Numbered from the stretch's first letter, positions 51,311-62,954 are shown. The stretch is 64,000 nt of DNA from Nocardioides euryhalodurans (GCF_004564375.1 NZ_CP038267.1:434001-498000); one strand, 5' to 3'. Made by a program: numbers and translations. The notes: generated by a model not told the origin, from the letters alone.

Positions 51311-53050
51311 TCAGCGGCGGACGATCAGCGGCGCCCGGCGCTGGCCGACGACGACCAGGGCCTGCGGGTCGCTGACCGACTCGGCCCGGACCTGGCCGCG
51401 ACGCTGCCAGAACGTCACGCTGGCCCGGACCTCGTCGTTGCGCACGTCGCTGGCGAGCGCCTCCTGCACCTCGGTGACGGTCTCGGCCTCGTAGAGCCCC
51501 TCGTTCCAGGTGTAGGAGCCGCCCTCGACCTCGAGGTAGCCCTCGCCGCCGGCCTTGCGCGGCACCCGGACGGTCTGCGGCAGCCAGGTGTCGCCGTCAG
51601 GTCCCGCCAGCCGGGTGCGGAGCGTCATCAGGTCGCCGGGCGAACCGATGGCAGGGGTCCGGCGGTTGACCGTGACCCAGTGGCCGCGGCGCTTCTGCTG
51701 GACCTGGGCGACCCGCAGCGTGTCGGTGCTGTCGTCGACCTCGCCGGTGGTGTCGATCGTCGCGAGCTGGACACCCTCCATGCGCGACAGCATCCAGACC
51801 AGGTCGGCCATCGACCAGAGGCTCTCGTAGGCGATGTCGTAGTCGGAGGTGAAGCGGTCGCTCCAGTCGATCGTGAACGCCTGGCCGTCGGCGGTGCCGG
51901 TGAGGGTGATGCCGGCGACCTCGGAGCCCGGCTGGATGGCGTCGATCGTGACGTCGTGGAGCGAGAGCAGCTGCATCGCGGTGACGTCGGCGTTCCAGTC
52001 CTGGGAGAGCGAGTGGCTCAGGGCGTCCCGCTCGCGGCTGCCGTAGCTCACCGTCGAGGAGACGTCGACCTCGGCCGGCGTGGCGCCGATCGCGCCGGTG
52101 ATGCCGGTGAGGCGGTCCTGGGTGATCGTGCCGGCCGGCTCACCGAGGTTGGCGACCTTGAAGCCGGCTCCCAGCGAGTCCTCCTGGATGTAGAGGGCGT
52201 CCGCCGGCATCAGGCCCAGCGACGTCCCGCCGCTGAACATCATCGGGTGGCCGAACCCGACCACGTCGTCGGCGCAGCGGTCGGTCACGGTGCCGACCCC
52301 GCCGGCGGTGATGGTGCCGTAGGAGATCGCGGCGCCGAGGTTGCCGCCGTCCTTCACGTCGGCGGGCTCTGCGGCCATGCTGCCCGCGGCGCTGCCGACC
52401 AGGCTCCCGGCGCGGCCCTGGCGGGTGATCCACTTCCGGTCCTGGCGGAGCTGCTTGAGACGGGCCGAGTCGATGCCGGAGATCGTCATCGGGACCCGGA
52501 GCCGGGTCAGGCCGTTGCTGGCCTGGCGGGCGGTGACGTCGGTGCTGGCGGCGATCTCGCGGGCCATCGGCGCGCCGATGGCGACCTTCGCGGTGGCGGG
52601 CTGACCGGGGAGGTAGTCGTCCATCTGCTCGTAGGGCGTGATGCCGGCCACCGACGACGGCCCCCAGGAGAGGCCGTACGCGACGGCGCCGAGCAGCTGG
52701 CCGTCCTCGGTGTAGACGGGCGAGCCGGACATGCCCTGCCAGATGCCCACGCGGTCGATCTCGGACGACTCCATGTCGGCGATGATCATGTCGACGCCGG
52801 GGGCGATGCCGTCGGTGAGCACGCCGAGCACCTCGCCGGTGAACGCCTCCGGGTCGACGCCGTCGGTGACGGTGAGACCGTCCACGAGCATGCCGTCGGT
52901 GATGTCGGCGACCGGGAAGGCGGTGGCGCAGTCCTCGGCCGGCGGGACGGACTGGGCCGGGGACGCCGTGATCGCGGCGCCGCTGCCCAGCAGCGCCATG
53001 CTCGCCACGATCGCAGCCGCTCCCCGGCTGCGCGCAGACTTGGTCTTCAT
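51311..53050 (-). CDS. Secreted SpoIVB-type (S55) serine peptidase
   Basis: 579 residues from ATG 53050 (GAGGGAGAG ribosome binding site). Signal peptide AAAIVASMALLGSGAAITAS with cleavage near ASPAQS. The chymotrypsin-like S55 domain shows GIWQGMSGSPVYTEDGQLLG (nucleophile Ser about residue 108) and the later DRCADDVVGFGHPMMFSGGT, an H-containing conserved loop. The C-terminal half (about 330-579) is beta-rich and unrecognised. In Bacillus, SpoIVB triggers sigma-K activation; this non-sporulating-type context suggests another envelope-signalling role. It is followed by a strong hairpin. Confidence 0.88.
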   Translation of the reverse strand: MKTKSARSRGAAAIVASMALLGSGAAITASPAQSVPPAEDCATAFPVADITDGMLVDGLTVTDGVDPEAFTGEVLGVLTDGIAPGVDMIIADMESSEIDRVGIWQGMSGSPVYTEDGQLLGAVAYGLSWGPSSVAGITPYEQMDDYLPGQPATAKVAIGAPMAREIAASTDVTARQASNGLTRLRVPMTISGIDSARLKQLRQDRKWITRQGRAGSLVGSAAGSMAAEPADVKDGGNLGAAISYGTITAGGVGTVTDRCADDVVGFGHPMMFSGGTSLGLMPADALYIQEDSLGAGFKVANLGEPAGTITQDRLTGITGAIGATPAEVDVSSTVSYGSRERDALSHSLSQDWNADVTAMQLLSLHDVTIDAIQPGSEVAGITLTGTADGQAFTIDWSDRFTSDYDIAYESLWSMADLVWMLSRMEGVQLATIDTTGEVDDSTDTLRVAQVQQKRRGHWVTVNRRTPAIGSPGDLMTLRTRLAGPDGDTWLPQTVRVPRKAGGEGYLEVEGGSYTWNEGLYEAETVTEVQEALASDVRNDEVRASVTFWQRRGQVRAESVSDPQALVVVGQRRAPLIVRR

Positions 53051-53205
53051 TGCACTCTCCCTCTCCGCGAAGGAGGCGGACGCCCCCGTTCACCCTTACG
53101 ACGCGCACAGGGGGTGTTCGGTTGCCCCCGGGAGACGCGCTGCCCAGATCCTGCCCTCACGGAGGCTCCGCGCGCATGAGTACGCGTGCTCTCGTCGCAG
53201 GTGCC

Positions 53206-53211
53206 TAGGCT
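53206..53211 (+). promoter_or_regulatory. -10 box of a leaderless promoter for fdhD
   Basis: TAGGCT ends 6 nt before GTG 53218. Confidence 0.5.
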
Positions 53212-53217
53212 GACGGG

Positions 53218-54045
53218 GTGAGCGAGAACTCCCGACCCGGGCCGACCGTGCGCGTGACCACCGTCGAGCACTCCCCCGCCGGCGAGCAGCGGCGCGAGGA
53301 CCGCGTCGCGGCGGAGGAGCCGCTCGAGATCCGGCTGGCGTGGCCCGGGGCGGCCGCGCGACGGGTGTGGGTGACGATGCGCACGCCCGGTCACGACTTC
53401 GAGCTCGCGGCCGGGTGGCTGCTGCACGAGGGCCTCGCCGGGCTCGCCGACGTGCGGACGGTGGCCTACTGCACCGACGTGGACCTCAGCCCGCAGGAGG
53501 AGTTCAACGTCGTGACGGTGACCCTGGGCACCGCCCCGGCCCGCGACGTCTCCCACCGTCACGCGGCCGCCTCGGCCGGCTCCTCGGCGTGCGGGGTGTG
53601 CGGCAAGGACTCGGTCGCGGAGGCGCTGTCGACCCCGCGCGGCCGGCGGTGGGCCGGGCCCGACCCGGACGCCGACGTCGTCCGAGCCCTCCCCGACCGA
53701 CTGCGCGAGGCGCAGCCGGTGTTCGGGCAGACCGGGGGCGTGCACGCGGCCGGCCTGGCGACCGCGGCCGGTGAGCTCCTCGTCGTTCGCGAGGACGTCG
53801 GGCGCCACAACGCCGTCGACAAGGTCACCGGAGCCCGGGTGCTCGCCGGACTCGCCCCCGCCGAGGCGGTGCTGGTGGTCAGCGGCCGGGCGGGCTTCGA
53901 GCTGGTCCAGAAGGCGGTCGCGGCCGGCGTCGGGAGCCTGGTGGCCGTCGGGGCACCCTCCTCCCTGGCGGTCGGCCTGGCGCACGAGGCGGGGCTCGGG
54001 CTGTGGGGCTTCACCCGGGGGGCGCGCACCGTCCGCTACGTCTGA
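53218..54045 (+). CDS. fdhD: Formate dehydrogenase accessory sulfurtransferase FdhD
   Basis: 275 residues from GTG 53218. MRTPGHDFELAAGWLLHEGL, the sulfur-transfer motif SACGVCGKDS (CxxC about residue 125), GQTGGVHAAGL, VREDVGRHNAVDKVTGARVL and VSGRAGFELVQKA are diagnostic. FdhD passes sulfur from a desulfurase to the molybdenum cofactor of formate dehydrogenase. No formate dehydrogenase gene is in the window; the long class V aminotransferase at 49555 is a conceivable sulfur donor but not linked by operon. Confidence 0.95.
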   Translation: MSENSRPGPTVRVTTVEHSPAGEQRREDRVAAEEPLEIRLAWPGAAARRVWVTMRTPGHDFELAAGWLLHEGLAGLADVRTVAYCTDVDLSPQEEFNVVTVTLGTAPARDVSHRHAAASAGSSACGVCGKDSVAEALSTPRGRRWAGPDPDADVVRALPDRLREAQPVFGQTGGVHAAGLATAAGELLVVREDVGRHNAVDKVTGARVLAGLAPAEAVLVVSGRAGFELVQKAVAAGVGSLVAVGAPSSLAVGLAHEAGLGLWGFTRGARTVRYV

Positions 54046-54113
54046 GCGGGTTTGTGTCGGGCGCCGATGTGCGCCACGGTGGAGGGGTACTGCACTCGAT
54101 CGGAAGCGAGCTC

Positions 54114-54392
54114 ATGCTCACCCTCACCGAGAACGCCAGCACCGTCGTCAAGGGCATCGCCGAGCAGATCCCGGAGGCCAACGGCCTGCGGATCACCGCC
54201 GGCGACACCCAGCCCCCCTCCTTCGACGTCGCCCCCGCCGCCAACGCGGAGCCGGGTGACGCCGTCGTCGAGCAGGAGGGTGCCACCGTCTACCTCGACG
54301 GCGGCGCCGCAGACGTGCTCGACGACAAGGTGCTCGACGCCAGCGTCGACCAGGAGGGCCGCGTGGAGTTCGCCCTGGCACCCCAGGACTGA
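54114..54392 (+). CDS. HesB/IscA-like protein without cysteines
   Basis: 92 residues from ATG 54114 (GGAAGCGAG just upstream). MLTLTENASTVVKGIAEQIP, GLRITAGD and VVEQEGATVYLDGGAADVLD follow the A-type iron-sulfur carrier fold (T-x-x-A...GLR...V...VYLD). The three cysteines that hold the cluster in IscA/SufA/ErpA are absent; the protein has no Cys at all, so it cannot carry a cluster in the known way. Such Cys-free relatives are recurrent in actinobacteria. Sits between fdhD and sbcD with its own ribosome binding site. Confidence 0.8.
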   Translation: MLTLTENASTVVKGIAEQIPEANGLRITAGDTQPPSFDVAPAANAEPGDAVVEQEGATVYLDGGAADVLDDKVLDASVDQEGRVEFALAPQD

Positions 54393-54458
54393 CCTCCCCG
54401 CAGCACCCCGCTCGGGGCGACCGCGGCGTGGGTCCCCGGCCCTGTCGGTGGCCCGACC

Positions 54459-54464
54459 TACGGT
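54459..54464 (+). promoter_or_regulatory. -10 box of a leaderless promoter for sbcD
   Basis: TACGGT ends 6 nt before GTG 54471. Confidence 0.5.
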
Positions 54465-54470
54465 CGTCCC

Positions 54471-55640
54471 GTGCGGATCCTCCACACCTCTGACTGGCAC
54501 CTCGGGCGCTCCTTCCACCGCGAGGCGCTGCTCGACGCCCAGGCGAGTTTCGCCGACCACCTGCTCGAGGTCGTCGAGCATGAGCAGGTCGACCTGGTCG
54601 CCGTCTCCGGCGACGTCTACGACCGGGCGCTGCCCCAGGTCGATGCGGTCGCCCTCGCCGACGAGACCTTCGCCCGGCTGGCCGCCTCGCGCGCCCGCGT
54701 GGTGGTGACCAGTGGCAACCACGACAGTGCCCGGCGCCTGGGCTTCGGCGCTCGCCTGATGGACGCCGCCGGTCTCCACGTCCGCACCGACGCCGCGGGC
54801 GTCGGTCGCCCCGTCCTGCTCGAGGACGCCCACGGACCGGTCGCGGTCTACGGCCTCCCCTACCTCGATCCTGACGTGGTCCGGGAGCCGTGGGGGCTCA
54901 CCGCGCGGTCCCACGAGGCCGCGCTGGGCGCGGCCATGGCCCGGGTCCGCGCCGACCTCGACGACCGTCCCCCCGGCACCCGTTCCGTCGTGCTCGCCCA
55001 CGCGTTCGTCGCCGGCTGCCAGCCGAGCGACTCCGAACGGGACATCAGCGTCGGCGGCGTCTCCATGGTGTCGTCCTCTGTCTTCGACGGGGTCTCCTAC
55101 ACCGCGCTCGGCCACCTCCACGGCCCCCACGTGCTCTCCGACGCGGTCCGCTACAGCGGCTCCCCGCTGGCCTACTCCTTCTCCGAGGCCCGGCAGCGCA
55201 AGGGGTCGTGGCTGGTCGACCTCGACGCCGGCGGCCGGGTCAGCGCCGAGTTCGTCGAGGCGCCCGTCCCCCGGCCGCTCGCGGTGGTGCGCGGGTCCCT
55301 CGACGAGCTGCTGGCCGACCCTGCGCTCGCCCGCCACGAGGCCGCGTGGCTGCAGGTCACGCTCACCGACGACGTACGGCCGCAGCGGCCGATGGAGCGG
55401 CTCCGGGCCCGCTTCCCCCACACCCTGGCGCTGCTCTTCGAGCCGACGGCGCCGCTGCCCGGCCGGGCGCCCACGGCCCGGATCCACGGTCGCTCCGACC
55501 ACGACATCACCCTCGACTTCGTCGCCGACCTGCGCGGGCGCGGCGCGAGCCCGGAGGAGGCCGAGCTGCTCCAGTTGGCGTGCGACTCCTGTGGCGAGGA
55601 CCCCGAGGTCGACACCCTCCTGAGCGAGGTGGGGCGATGA
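54471..55640 (+). CDS. sbcD: Nuclease SbcCD subunit D
   Basis: 389 residues from GTG 54471. The calcineurin-like phosphoesterase motifs run in order: ILHTSDWHLGRSF, VAVSGDVYDRALP, VVVTSGNHDSARRL, VVLAHAFVAG and YTALGHLHGPHVL. With SbcC it forms the Mre11-Rad50-type exonuclease/hairpin endonuclease that processes DNA ends and palindromes. It overlaps sbcC by ATGA, so the subunits are co-translated. Confidence 0.96.
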   Translation: MRILHTSDWHLGRSFHREALLDAQASFADHLLEVVEHEQVDLVAVSGDVYDRALPQVDAVALADETFARLAASRARVVVTSGNHDSARRLGFGARLMDAAGLHVRTDAAGVGRPVLLEDAHGPVAVYGLPYLDPDVVREPWGLTARSHEAALGAAMARVRADLDDRPPGTRSVVLAHAFVAGCQPSDSERDISVGGVSMVSSSVFDGVSYTALGHLHGPHVLSDAVRYSGSPLAYSFSEARQRKGSWLVDLDAGGRVSAEFVEAPVPRPLAVVRGSLDELLADPALARHEAAWLQVTLTDDVRPQRPMERLRARFPHTLALLFEPTAPLPGRAPTARIHGRSDHDITLDFVADLRGRGASPEEAELLQLACDSCGEDPEVDTLLSEVGR

Positions 55641-58627
55641 GGCTCCACGAGCTCCAGGTCACCGCCTTCGGCCCCTTCGCCGGACAGGTGTGCGTCGACT
55701 TCGACTCCCTCTCCGAGTCCGGCCTGTTCCTGCTGACCGGGGCGACCGGTGCGGGCAAGACGAGCGTCCTCGACGCCGTGTGCTTCGCCCTCTACGGCGC
55801 CGTCCCCGGCGACCGACAGGGCGCCAAGCGGCTCCGGTCGGACCACGCGGCCCCCGGCGCCACCCCGGTCGTGTCGCTGGAGTTCGGCGTCGCCGGCCGG
55901 CGGTTCCTGGTCCGCCGCAGCCCGGCCTGGGAGCGTCCCAAGAGACGCGGCACCGGCACCACCCGCGAGCAGGCGTCCGTGGTGCTCTCCGAGCGCGTCG
56001 ACGGGACCTGGCAGACGCTGGCGACCCGGCTCGACGAGGCCGGCCACCTCGTCACGGAGCTGCTGGGGATGACGCTGGCCCAGTTCTGCCAGGTGCAGCT
56101 GCTGCCGCAGGGGCGGTTCCAGGCGTTCCTCCGCTCGGAGTCCGACGAGCGGCACCGCCTGCTCCAGCGCCTGTTCCGGACCGCACGCTTCGAGGACGTC
56201 GAGCAGTGGCTGCGCGAGCGGCGTCGCAGCCTCCGCCAGGCCTCAGGTCGCCGCCACGACGTGGTCTCGGAGACGGTCAGCCGGCTCAGCGAGGCGTCCG
56301 GCAGCCCGCTGCCCGAGGGCTGGGACCTCCACGACCTCGCGCCCCACGTCACCGAGCTCGCCCCGTGGGCGGTCGAGGCCCGCGAGCGTGCCCTCGCCGC
56401 CGCACGCACGGCGGCGCGCGTCGTCGAGGAGGTCGCCGTCGCGGAGGCCACCTCGCGCACCGCCCTGGAGGGAGCGCGCCGGCTCGCCGACCTCCAGCAA
56501 CGCCACGGGCGCGCCCGGCACGAGGCAGCCGCCCTCGAGGCGGCCGAGCCCGCCCACCGGGCACGGTCCGCGGCGCTCGACGCCGCTCGCCGCGCGACGG
56601 CGGTCCTCCCCCGCAGCGACGAGGCCGAGCGCGCCCGCCGGCACGCGGTCCGCGCGGCGGCGACCGCCGACGAGCTGCTGACCTCTGCCCGGATCCTGCT
56701 CGGGAGGCCCGACTGCGCCGTCCCCGACCTCGAGCTCGCCGCTGCGGCCGCCACCACCGAGGCGGCCGAGGCGCGTGCGAGGACCAGCCACGTCGTGGAG
56801 CTGGAGTCGCTGCAGTCGGAGATCGCGGAAGGTGCCGCCCGGCGGTCCGAGCTGGCCGGGCGCCTGGAGCGCCTGGACGCGCGAGCGGCCTCCCTCCCCG
56901 CCGACCTCGCCCGCGCACGCGCCGACGAGGCCGCGGCCGCCCGCGCCGACGACCGGCTGCCCGTCGCCCGGCGCGAGACCGAGGAGGCCGCCGCGCGACT
57001 CGAGGCCGGCCGGCTCGCTGCCCGCCTCGTCGCCGAGCGGGTCGAGGCCAAGACCCTCGCACGGGCCTCGGTCGACGCGGCCCAGGACCTGCGCGAGCGG
57101 TGGTTGCAGATCCAGGAGCAGCGCCTCGAGGGGATGGCCGCGGAGATGGCCACCGCCCTGGCCGTCGGCGCCAGCTGCCCCGTCTGCGGCTCCGACGACC
57201 ATCCCCACCCGGCCCGTCCAGCGCCCGGTGCTCCCGACCTCTCCGACGAGCGGTCTGCGCGCCGTGCTGTCGACGACGCCGAGGCCGAGCGCCACGCCCG
57301 GACGATCGCGGTCAGCGACCTGACGACCCGGATCACGCTCGCGCGGGAGCGCGCCGGCGGACGCCCCACCCCCGTGCTGGAGCGCGATCACCAGGTCCTC
57401 GCGGAGGCCCTCGGCCGGCTCGAGGCAGCGGCCGGCGCCCTGGACGAGACCCGTGACCGGCGCCAGGGGCTCGAGGAGGAGCTCGAGGAGCTCACCGCCC
57501 GACGGGCCGACGTCACGGCCCAGCTCGCGCGCCTCGACGCGACCGCTGCCGGTCGCGAGGAGCGCGCAGCCGCCTTGCGCGAGGAGCTCGCTGCGCTGCT
57601 GGCGCCTTCCGGACACACCAGCGTGGCCGACCTCGCCGCCCATCTCGACAGAGTCGCAGCCGTCTGCCGGGAAGCGGCCCGGGCCACCACCAGCCGCGAC
57701 GAGGCCGGGGCCGCCGCCACGACGGCGGCGGCGCGGGCAGACGCGGTCGCGGCGGAACACGGCTTCCCCGATGTCGCAGCTGCTCGGGCGGCCGCGCTCC
57801 CCGCGCTCCTGCTCGAGCGGCTCGAGCAGGAGGTCCGGGCCCACGAGGTCGCGCTCGCGACGGCGACCCGCGCCCTCGAGGACCCCGACCTCCGAGCAGC
57901 GTCCGCCGCCGCTGCGCCGGACGTCGAGGCCCTGGTCGCGCGCCACCGGGGGGACGCCGAGGCGCTCACCGGCGCCCGGACCGCGGTCACTGTCGCCGAG
58001 GCCGCCGTCACCCGGCTGACCAGCCTCTCGTCCGCCCTCGAGGATGCCGTGGCCGCGTGGTCCCCCGTGCTCTCCGACCTGGCCCTCGCCGAGCGGCTGG
58101 CCTCGCTCACCGACGGGACCTCCCCCGACAACCGGCTGCGGATGCGGCTGTCCGCCTACGTCCTCGCCTACCGCCTCTCCCAGGTGGTGGCGGCGGCCAA
58201 CGACCGCCTCGCCCGGCTCTTCGACCACCGCTACTCCCTCGAGCACACCGGTGACCGCGGCGTCGGGGAGTCCCGCGGCGGGCTGAGCCTGCGGGTGCGC
58301 GACGACTGGACCGGCGAGTCCCGTGACCCCGCCACGCTCTCGGGGGGTGAGACCTTCGTCGTCTCCCTCGCGCTGGCCCTCGGACTGGCCGACGTCATCG
58401 CCCACGAGGCAGGCGGGTCCGAGCTGGACACCCTCTTCGTGGACGAGGGCTTCGGCACGCTCGACGCCGAGACCCTCGACCAGGTGATGGACACCCTCGA
58501 CTCGTTGCGCGACGGCGGCCGGGTCGTCGGGGTCGTCAGCCACGTCGCGGAGATGCGCGACCGGATCCCCACCCAGCTCCACGTCCGCAAGCAACGCGCC
58601 GGGTCGACGCTGAGCCAGGCACGCTGA
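55637..58627 (+). CDS. sbcC: Nuclease SbcCD subunit C (Rad50-like SMC ATPase)
   Basis: 996 residues from ATG 55637. Walker A LLTGATGAGKTSVLDAVCFA near residue 36, two long Ala/Arg/Glu-rich coiled-coil arms, the zinc hook CPVCGSDDHPHP (about residue 514), signature LSGGETFVVSLALALGLADV and Walker B LDTLFVDEGFGTLD (about residue 932). It is the ATP-dependent clamp of SbcCD. The very high Ala/Arg content of the coiled coils explains the long open frames on the opposite strand, which I do not regard as genes. Confidence 0.96.
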   Translation: MRLHELQVTAFGPFAGQVCVDFDSLSESGLFLLTGATGAGKTSVLDAVCFALYGAVPGDRQGAKRLRSDHAAPGATPVVSLEFGVAGRRFLVRRSPAWERPKRRGTGTTREQASVVLSERVDGTWQTLATRLDEAGHLVTELLGMTLAQFCQVQLLPQGRFQAFLRSESDERHRLLQRLFRTARFEDVEQWLRERRRSLRQASGRRHDVVSETVSRLSEASGSPLPEGWDLHDLAPHVTELAPWAVEARERALAAARTAARVVEEVAVAEATSRTALEGARRLADLQQRHGRARHEAAALEAAEPAHRARSAALDAARRATAVLPRSDEAERARRHAVRAAATADELLTSARILLGRPDCAVPDLELAAAAATTEAAEARARTSHVVELESLQSEIAEGAARRSELAGRLERLDARAASLPADLARARADEAAAARADDRLPVARRETEEAAARLEAGRLAARLVAERVEAKTLARASVDAAQDLRERWLQIQEQRLEGMAAEMATALAVGASCPVCGSDDHPHPARPAPGAPDLSDERSARRAVDDAEAERHARTIAVSDLTTRITLARERAGGRPTPVLERDHQVLAEALGRLEAAAGALDETRDRRQGLEEELEELTARRADVTAQLARLDATAAGREERAAALREELAALLAPSGHTSVADLAAHLDRVAAVCREAARATTSRDEAGAAATTAAARADAVAAEHGFPDVAAARAAALPALLLERLEQEVRAHEVALATATRALEDPDLRAASAAAAPDVEALVARHRGDAEALTGARTAVTVAEAAVTRLTSLSSALEDAVAAWSPVLSDLALAERLASLTDGTSPDNRLRMRLSAYVLAYRLSQVVAAANDRLARLFDHRYSLEHTGDRGVGESRGGLSLRVRDDWTGESRDPATLSGGETFVVSLALALGLADVIAHEAGGSELDTLFVDEGFGTLDAETLDQVMDTLDSLRDGGRVVGVVSHVAEMRDRIPTQLHVRKQRAGSTLSQAR

Positions 58628-58656
58628 GTCGCTTCGAGCGGCTGCTCGCCATGGGT

Positions 58657-58662
58657 TAGGTT
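58657..58662 (+). promoter_or_regulatory. -10 box of a leaderless promoter for tldD
   Basis: TAGGTT ends 7 nt before ATG 58670. Confidence 0.5.
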
Positions 58663-58669
58663 CGCCCCC

Positions 58670-60189
<1,520 letters not shown>

Positions 60190-60193
<4 letters not shown>

Positions 60194-61599
60194 CCAGCAC
60201 GCACGGCGTTCCCGCCGCCACCCCGCAGAGCCTGGTCGAGCACGCCCTGGCCACCTCCGTCGCCGACGACTGCATCGCGCTGGTGCGCGACCGCACGCAG
60301 GCGAACCTGCGGTGGGCCAACAACACGCTGACCACCAACGGCGTCATGCACGGCGTGGACGTGACCGTCATCAGCTTCGTCCACCAGGCAGGAGGGACCA
60401 GCAGCGGCTCGGTCAGCGGCAGCGCCACGACGCAGGCGCAGGTGAGCGCGCTGGTCCACGCCGCCGACGCGGCGGCCCGCGCGGGCTCGCCCGCCGAGGA
60501 CGCCGCCGACCTGGTCACCGGCGACGCCACCGCCGACTGGGACGACGCCCCCGAGCCGACCGACATCCACGTCTTCGACACCTTCGCCCCCGCCCTGGGC
60601 GAGGCCTTCGGGCGCGCGGGCGCCGCCGGCCGCGTCCTCTACGGGTTCGTCTCGCACGAGCACGTGACGACGTACCTCGGCTCGACCACCGGGCTGCGGC
60701 TGCGGCACGTCCAGCCGACGGGGCACTACGGCTGCACGGGCAAGAACGCGGCTCTCACCGACAGTGCGTGGGTCGGCGGCGCGACCCGTGACTTCACCGA
60801 CGTCGACGCGCTGGCGATGGACGCCACGCTGGCCCAGCGGCTCGCCTGGTCCGCCAGGCAGGTCGACCTGCCCGCCGGGCGCTACGACACGATCCTGCCG
60901 CCCAGTGCCGTCGCGGACCTGATGATCGACGCCTACTGGTACGCCGGCGCCCGCACGGCCCACGAGGGCCAGTCGGTCTACAGCCGCCGCGGGGGCGGCA
61001 CCCGGATCGGCGAGCAGGTGGCGCGCCCCGGCGTCCACCTCTTCTCCGACCCGGCACACCCCGGGCTCGAGGCGACGCCCTTCGTGACGGCGTCGACGTC
61101 GGACAACGAGCAGTCGGTCTTCGACAACGGGCTGGAGCTGCGCCGCCACGACTGGATCGCCGACGGGACGCTCACCTCGCTGCTGCAGACCCGGCACTCC
61201 GCCGGCCTGACCGACCAGCCGGTCACGCCGTACGTCGACAACCTGGTGCTGGAGGTGGACGGCGGGACGGGCTCGGTCGAGGACCTGGTCGCCGGGACCG
61301 AGCGCGGCCTGCTGCTGACCTGCCTCTGGTACATCCGGGAGGTGGATCCCCAGTCGCTGCTGCTGACCGGCCTGACCCGCGACGGGGTCTACCTGGTGGA
61401 GGACGGCGAGATCACCGGCTCGGTCAACAACTTCCGCTGGAACGAGAGCCCCGTCGACCTCCTCAACCGGTTCACGCACGCCGGCCGGAGCGTCCCGAGC
61501 TTCAGCAGGGAGTGGGGCGACGACTACTTCTCGCGTACGGCGACTCCCGCACTGCGGGTGCCCGACTTCAACATGTCGAGCGTCTCGCAGGCCCGCTGA
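60190..61599 (+). CDS. tldE: TldE/PmbA-family protein
   Basis: 469 residues from ATG 60190. The TldE fold is recognised from [60 protein letters not shown] and [20 protein letters not shown]. It lacks the HExxxH site, as expected for the non-catalytic partner that completes the TldD active chamber. The two genes form an operon behind one leaderless promoter. The known role in leader cleavage is worth noting given the PqqD-like genes elsewhere in this window, but there is no direct link. Confidence 0.92.
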
Positions 61600-61602
61600 C
61601 GC

Positions 61603-61953
61603 TCAGCCTCCGGCGAGGCGCGCGAGCGTGTTCTGCAGGACGAAGACCGCGGTGACGGCCACCCCGATGGCCATGGGCAGCTTCGCGGCCTCGTCGCCGG
61701 CCAGCAGGGCGCGTCGGCCGAAGTGCAGGGCGAGCACCATCGGGACCGCGAAGACGGCCAGGGCCGGGAGCGCTGCTCCGGCGACCGCCCACCACGGTGG
61801 CGCCTGCTCGCCGTGCACCTCGTAGCCGTAGAGCGCCAACAGCCCCTCGCCCACGACGAAGGCCGCCACGAAGGCGACCGGGATCAGTGCCAGGGACCAC
61901 CAGCTCCGAGCCCGGTCCGACCTCCTGGCGCGGTGCCCCGTCGTGGTCGTCAT
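61603..61953 (-). CDS. Small membrane protein, three helices
   Basis: 116 residues from ATG 61953 (GGAGGGGG upstream). A basic N-terminus (RARRSDRARSW) followed by three hydrophobic segments (about residues 18-42, 53-77 and 93-113). No recognised domain. It is convergent with tldE (stops 3 bp apart) and about 80 bp downstream of the CHAD gene on the same strand. Function unknown. Confidence 0.75.
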   Translation of the reverse strand: MTTTTGHRARRSDRARSWWSLALIPVAFVAAFVVGEGLLALYGYEVHGEQAPPWWAVAGAALPALAVFAVPMVLALHFGRRALLAGDEAAKLPMAIGVAVTAVFVLQNTLARLAGG

Positions 61954-62031
61954 GGCCGCCCCCCTCCGCTCCCAGTGTCGCGAGGTGGGGAGTCCGCCCC
62001 CAGTGCCGAAGGTCCCGGTCCCTCCAGGTCC

Positions 62032-62952
62032 TCAGCGGAGCCAGCGACGCAGCCGCCCGCGAGCGACGCTCCGCCAGGTCGCGACCAGGGCGGCGTCCAG
62101 CTCGCGCCGACGGGCGTCCTCGCGGGCCAGCAGCGCGCCCCACGTGCGGGAGGGCTCCCCCGCTGCCTCCGCGGCGTCGGCCATCGCGGTGAGGTCGGCA
62201 CGGACCAGCAGCAGGTCCTGCCGTTCGCCGAGGTGGTCGGTCAGCCGTCGGGAGGCGTCGGCGAGCTCGCGGGCCGGGTCGCCCCAGGCAGGACGGAGCG
62301 TCTCGGCGGCGTAGCGCAGCCGCTTGGCGGCCTTGCGGACGTCGTGCAGGGCGACGTCCTGGTCACTCGCCCCGGTCACCGCCGCCATCCGGCCGTGCAG
62401 CCGCTTCCAGTCCCGGCGCACCCGTCGCGGGAGCACCTCACCGGCGGGGCGGCCCGCCGCCGGTGTCCACGGCGGGTCCGCGACCAGCTCGTCCAGGTGG
62501 TCGAGCAGGGCGAGGTGGCGCGGCGAGTCGAGAACCCCGGTCAGCTGCTCCTCCCCGGAGACGAGACGGGCGGCGTACGTCGTGTCGAGGCGTCGCCGCA
62601 CCGGTCCGGCGACCTCCTCCGCCGGCTCGGTCGCCAGCAGCCCGACGAGCCGCTCGTGGGCGACGTGGGGGTCCCTGACCTCGCCCAGCACCCCGCCGAG
62701 CCACCGCAGCTCCTCGCGCAGCGGGTCGGTCAGCTTGCGGTCGAGGGCCGGGCGGAAGGTCGCCAGCGCGGACCGCAGCCGCCGGCAGGCGATCCGGGCG
62801 CCGTGCACCCCCTCGTGGACGTCGTCGGAGCGGATCTGGTGCTCGCCCCGGTGCAGCTCGGCCACCTGGCGTGCCAGTCGCTGGTGGAGGACCGCCCCGG
62901 CAGCGACGTCGGGCGTGAGCCGGGTCGGCGCGTCGCCGTGGGCGGCGGTCAT
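62032..62952 (-). CDS. CHAD domain protein
   Basis: 306 residues from ATG 62952. A helical protein rich in His, Arg and Lys with two CHAD halves: VHEGVHGARIACRRLRSALA near residue 45 and LHDVRKAAKRLRYAAETLRP near 210, the conserved basic helices of the family. CHAD proteins bind inorganic polyphosphate and localise to polyP granules. Its start is within a few bases of the end of the upstream serine hydrolase gene on the same strand, suggesting one transcript. Confidence 0.88.
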   Translation of the reverse strand: MTAAHGDAPTRLTPDVAAGAVLHQRLARQVAELHRGEHQIRSDDVHEGVHGARIACRRLRSALATFRPALDRKLTDPLREELRWLGGVLGEVRDPHVAHERLVGLLATEPAEEVAGPVRRRLDTTYAARLVSGEEQLTGVLDSPRHLALLDHLDELVADPPWTPAAGRPAGEVLPRRVRRDWKRLHGRMAAVTGASDQDVALHDVRKAAKRLRYAAETLRPAWGDPARELADASRRLTDHLGERQDLLLVRADLTAMADAAEAAGEPSRTWGALLAREDARRRELDAALVATWRSVARGRLRRWLR

Positions 62953-62954
62953 GC

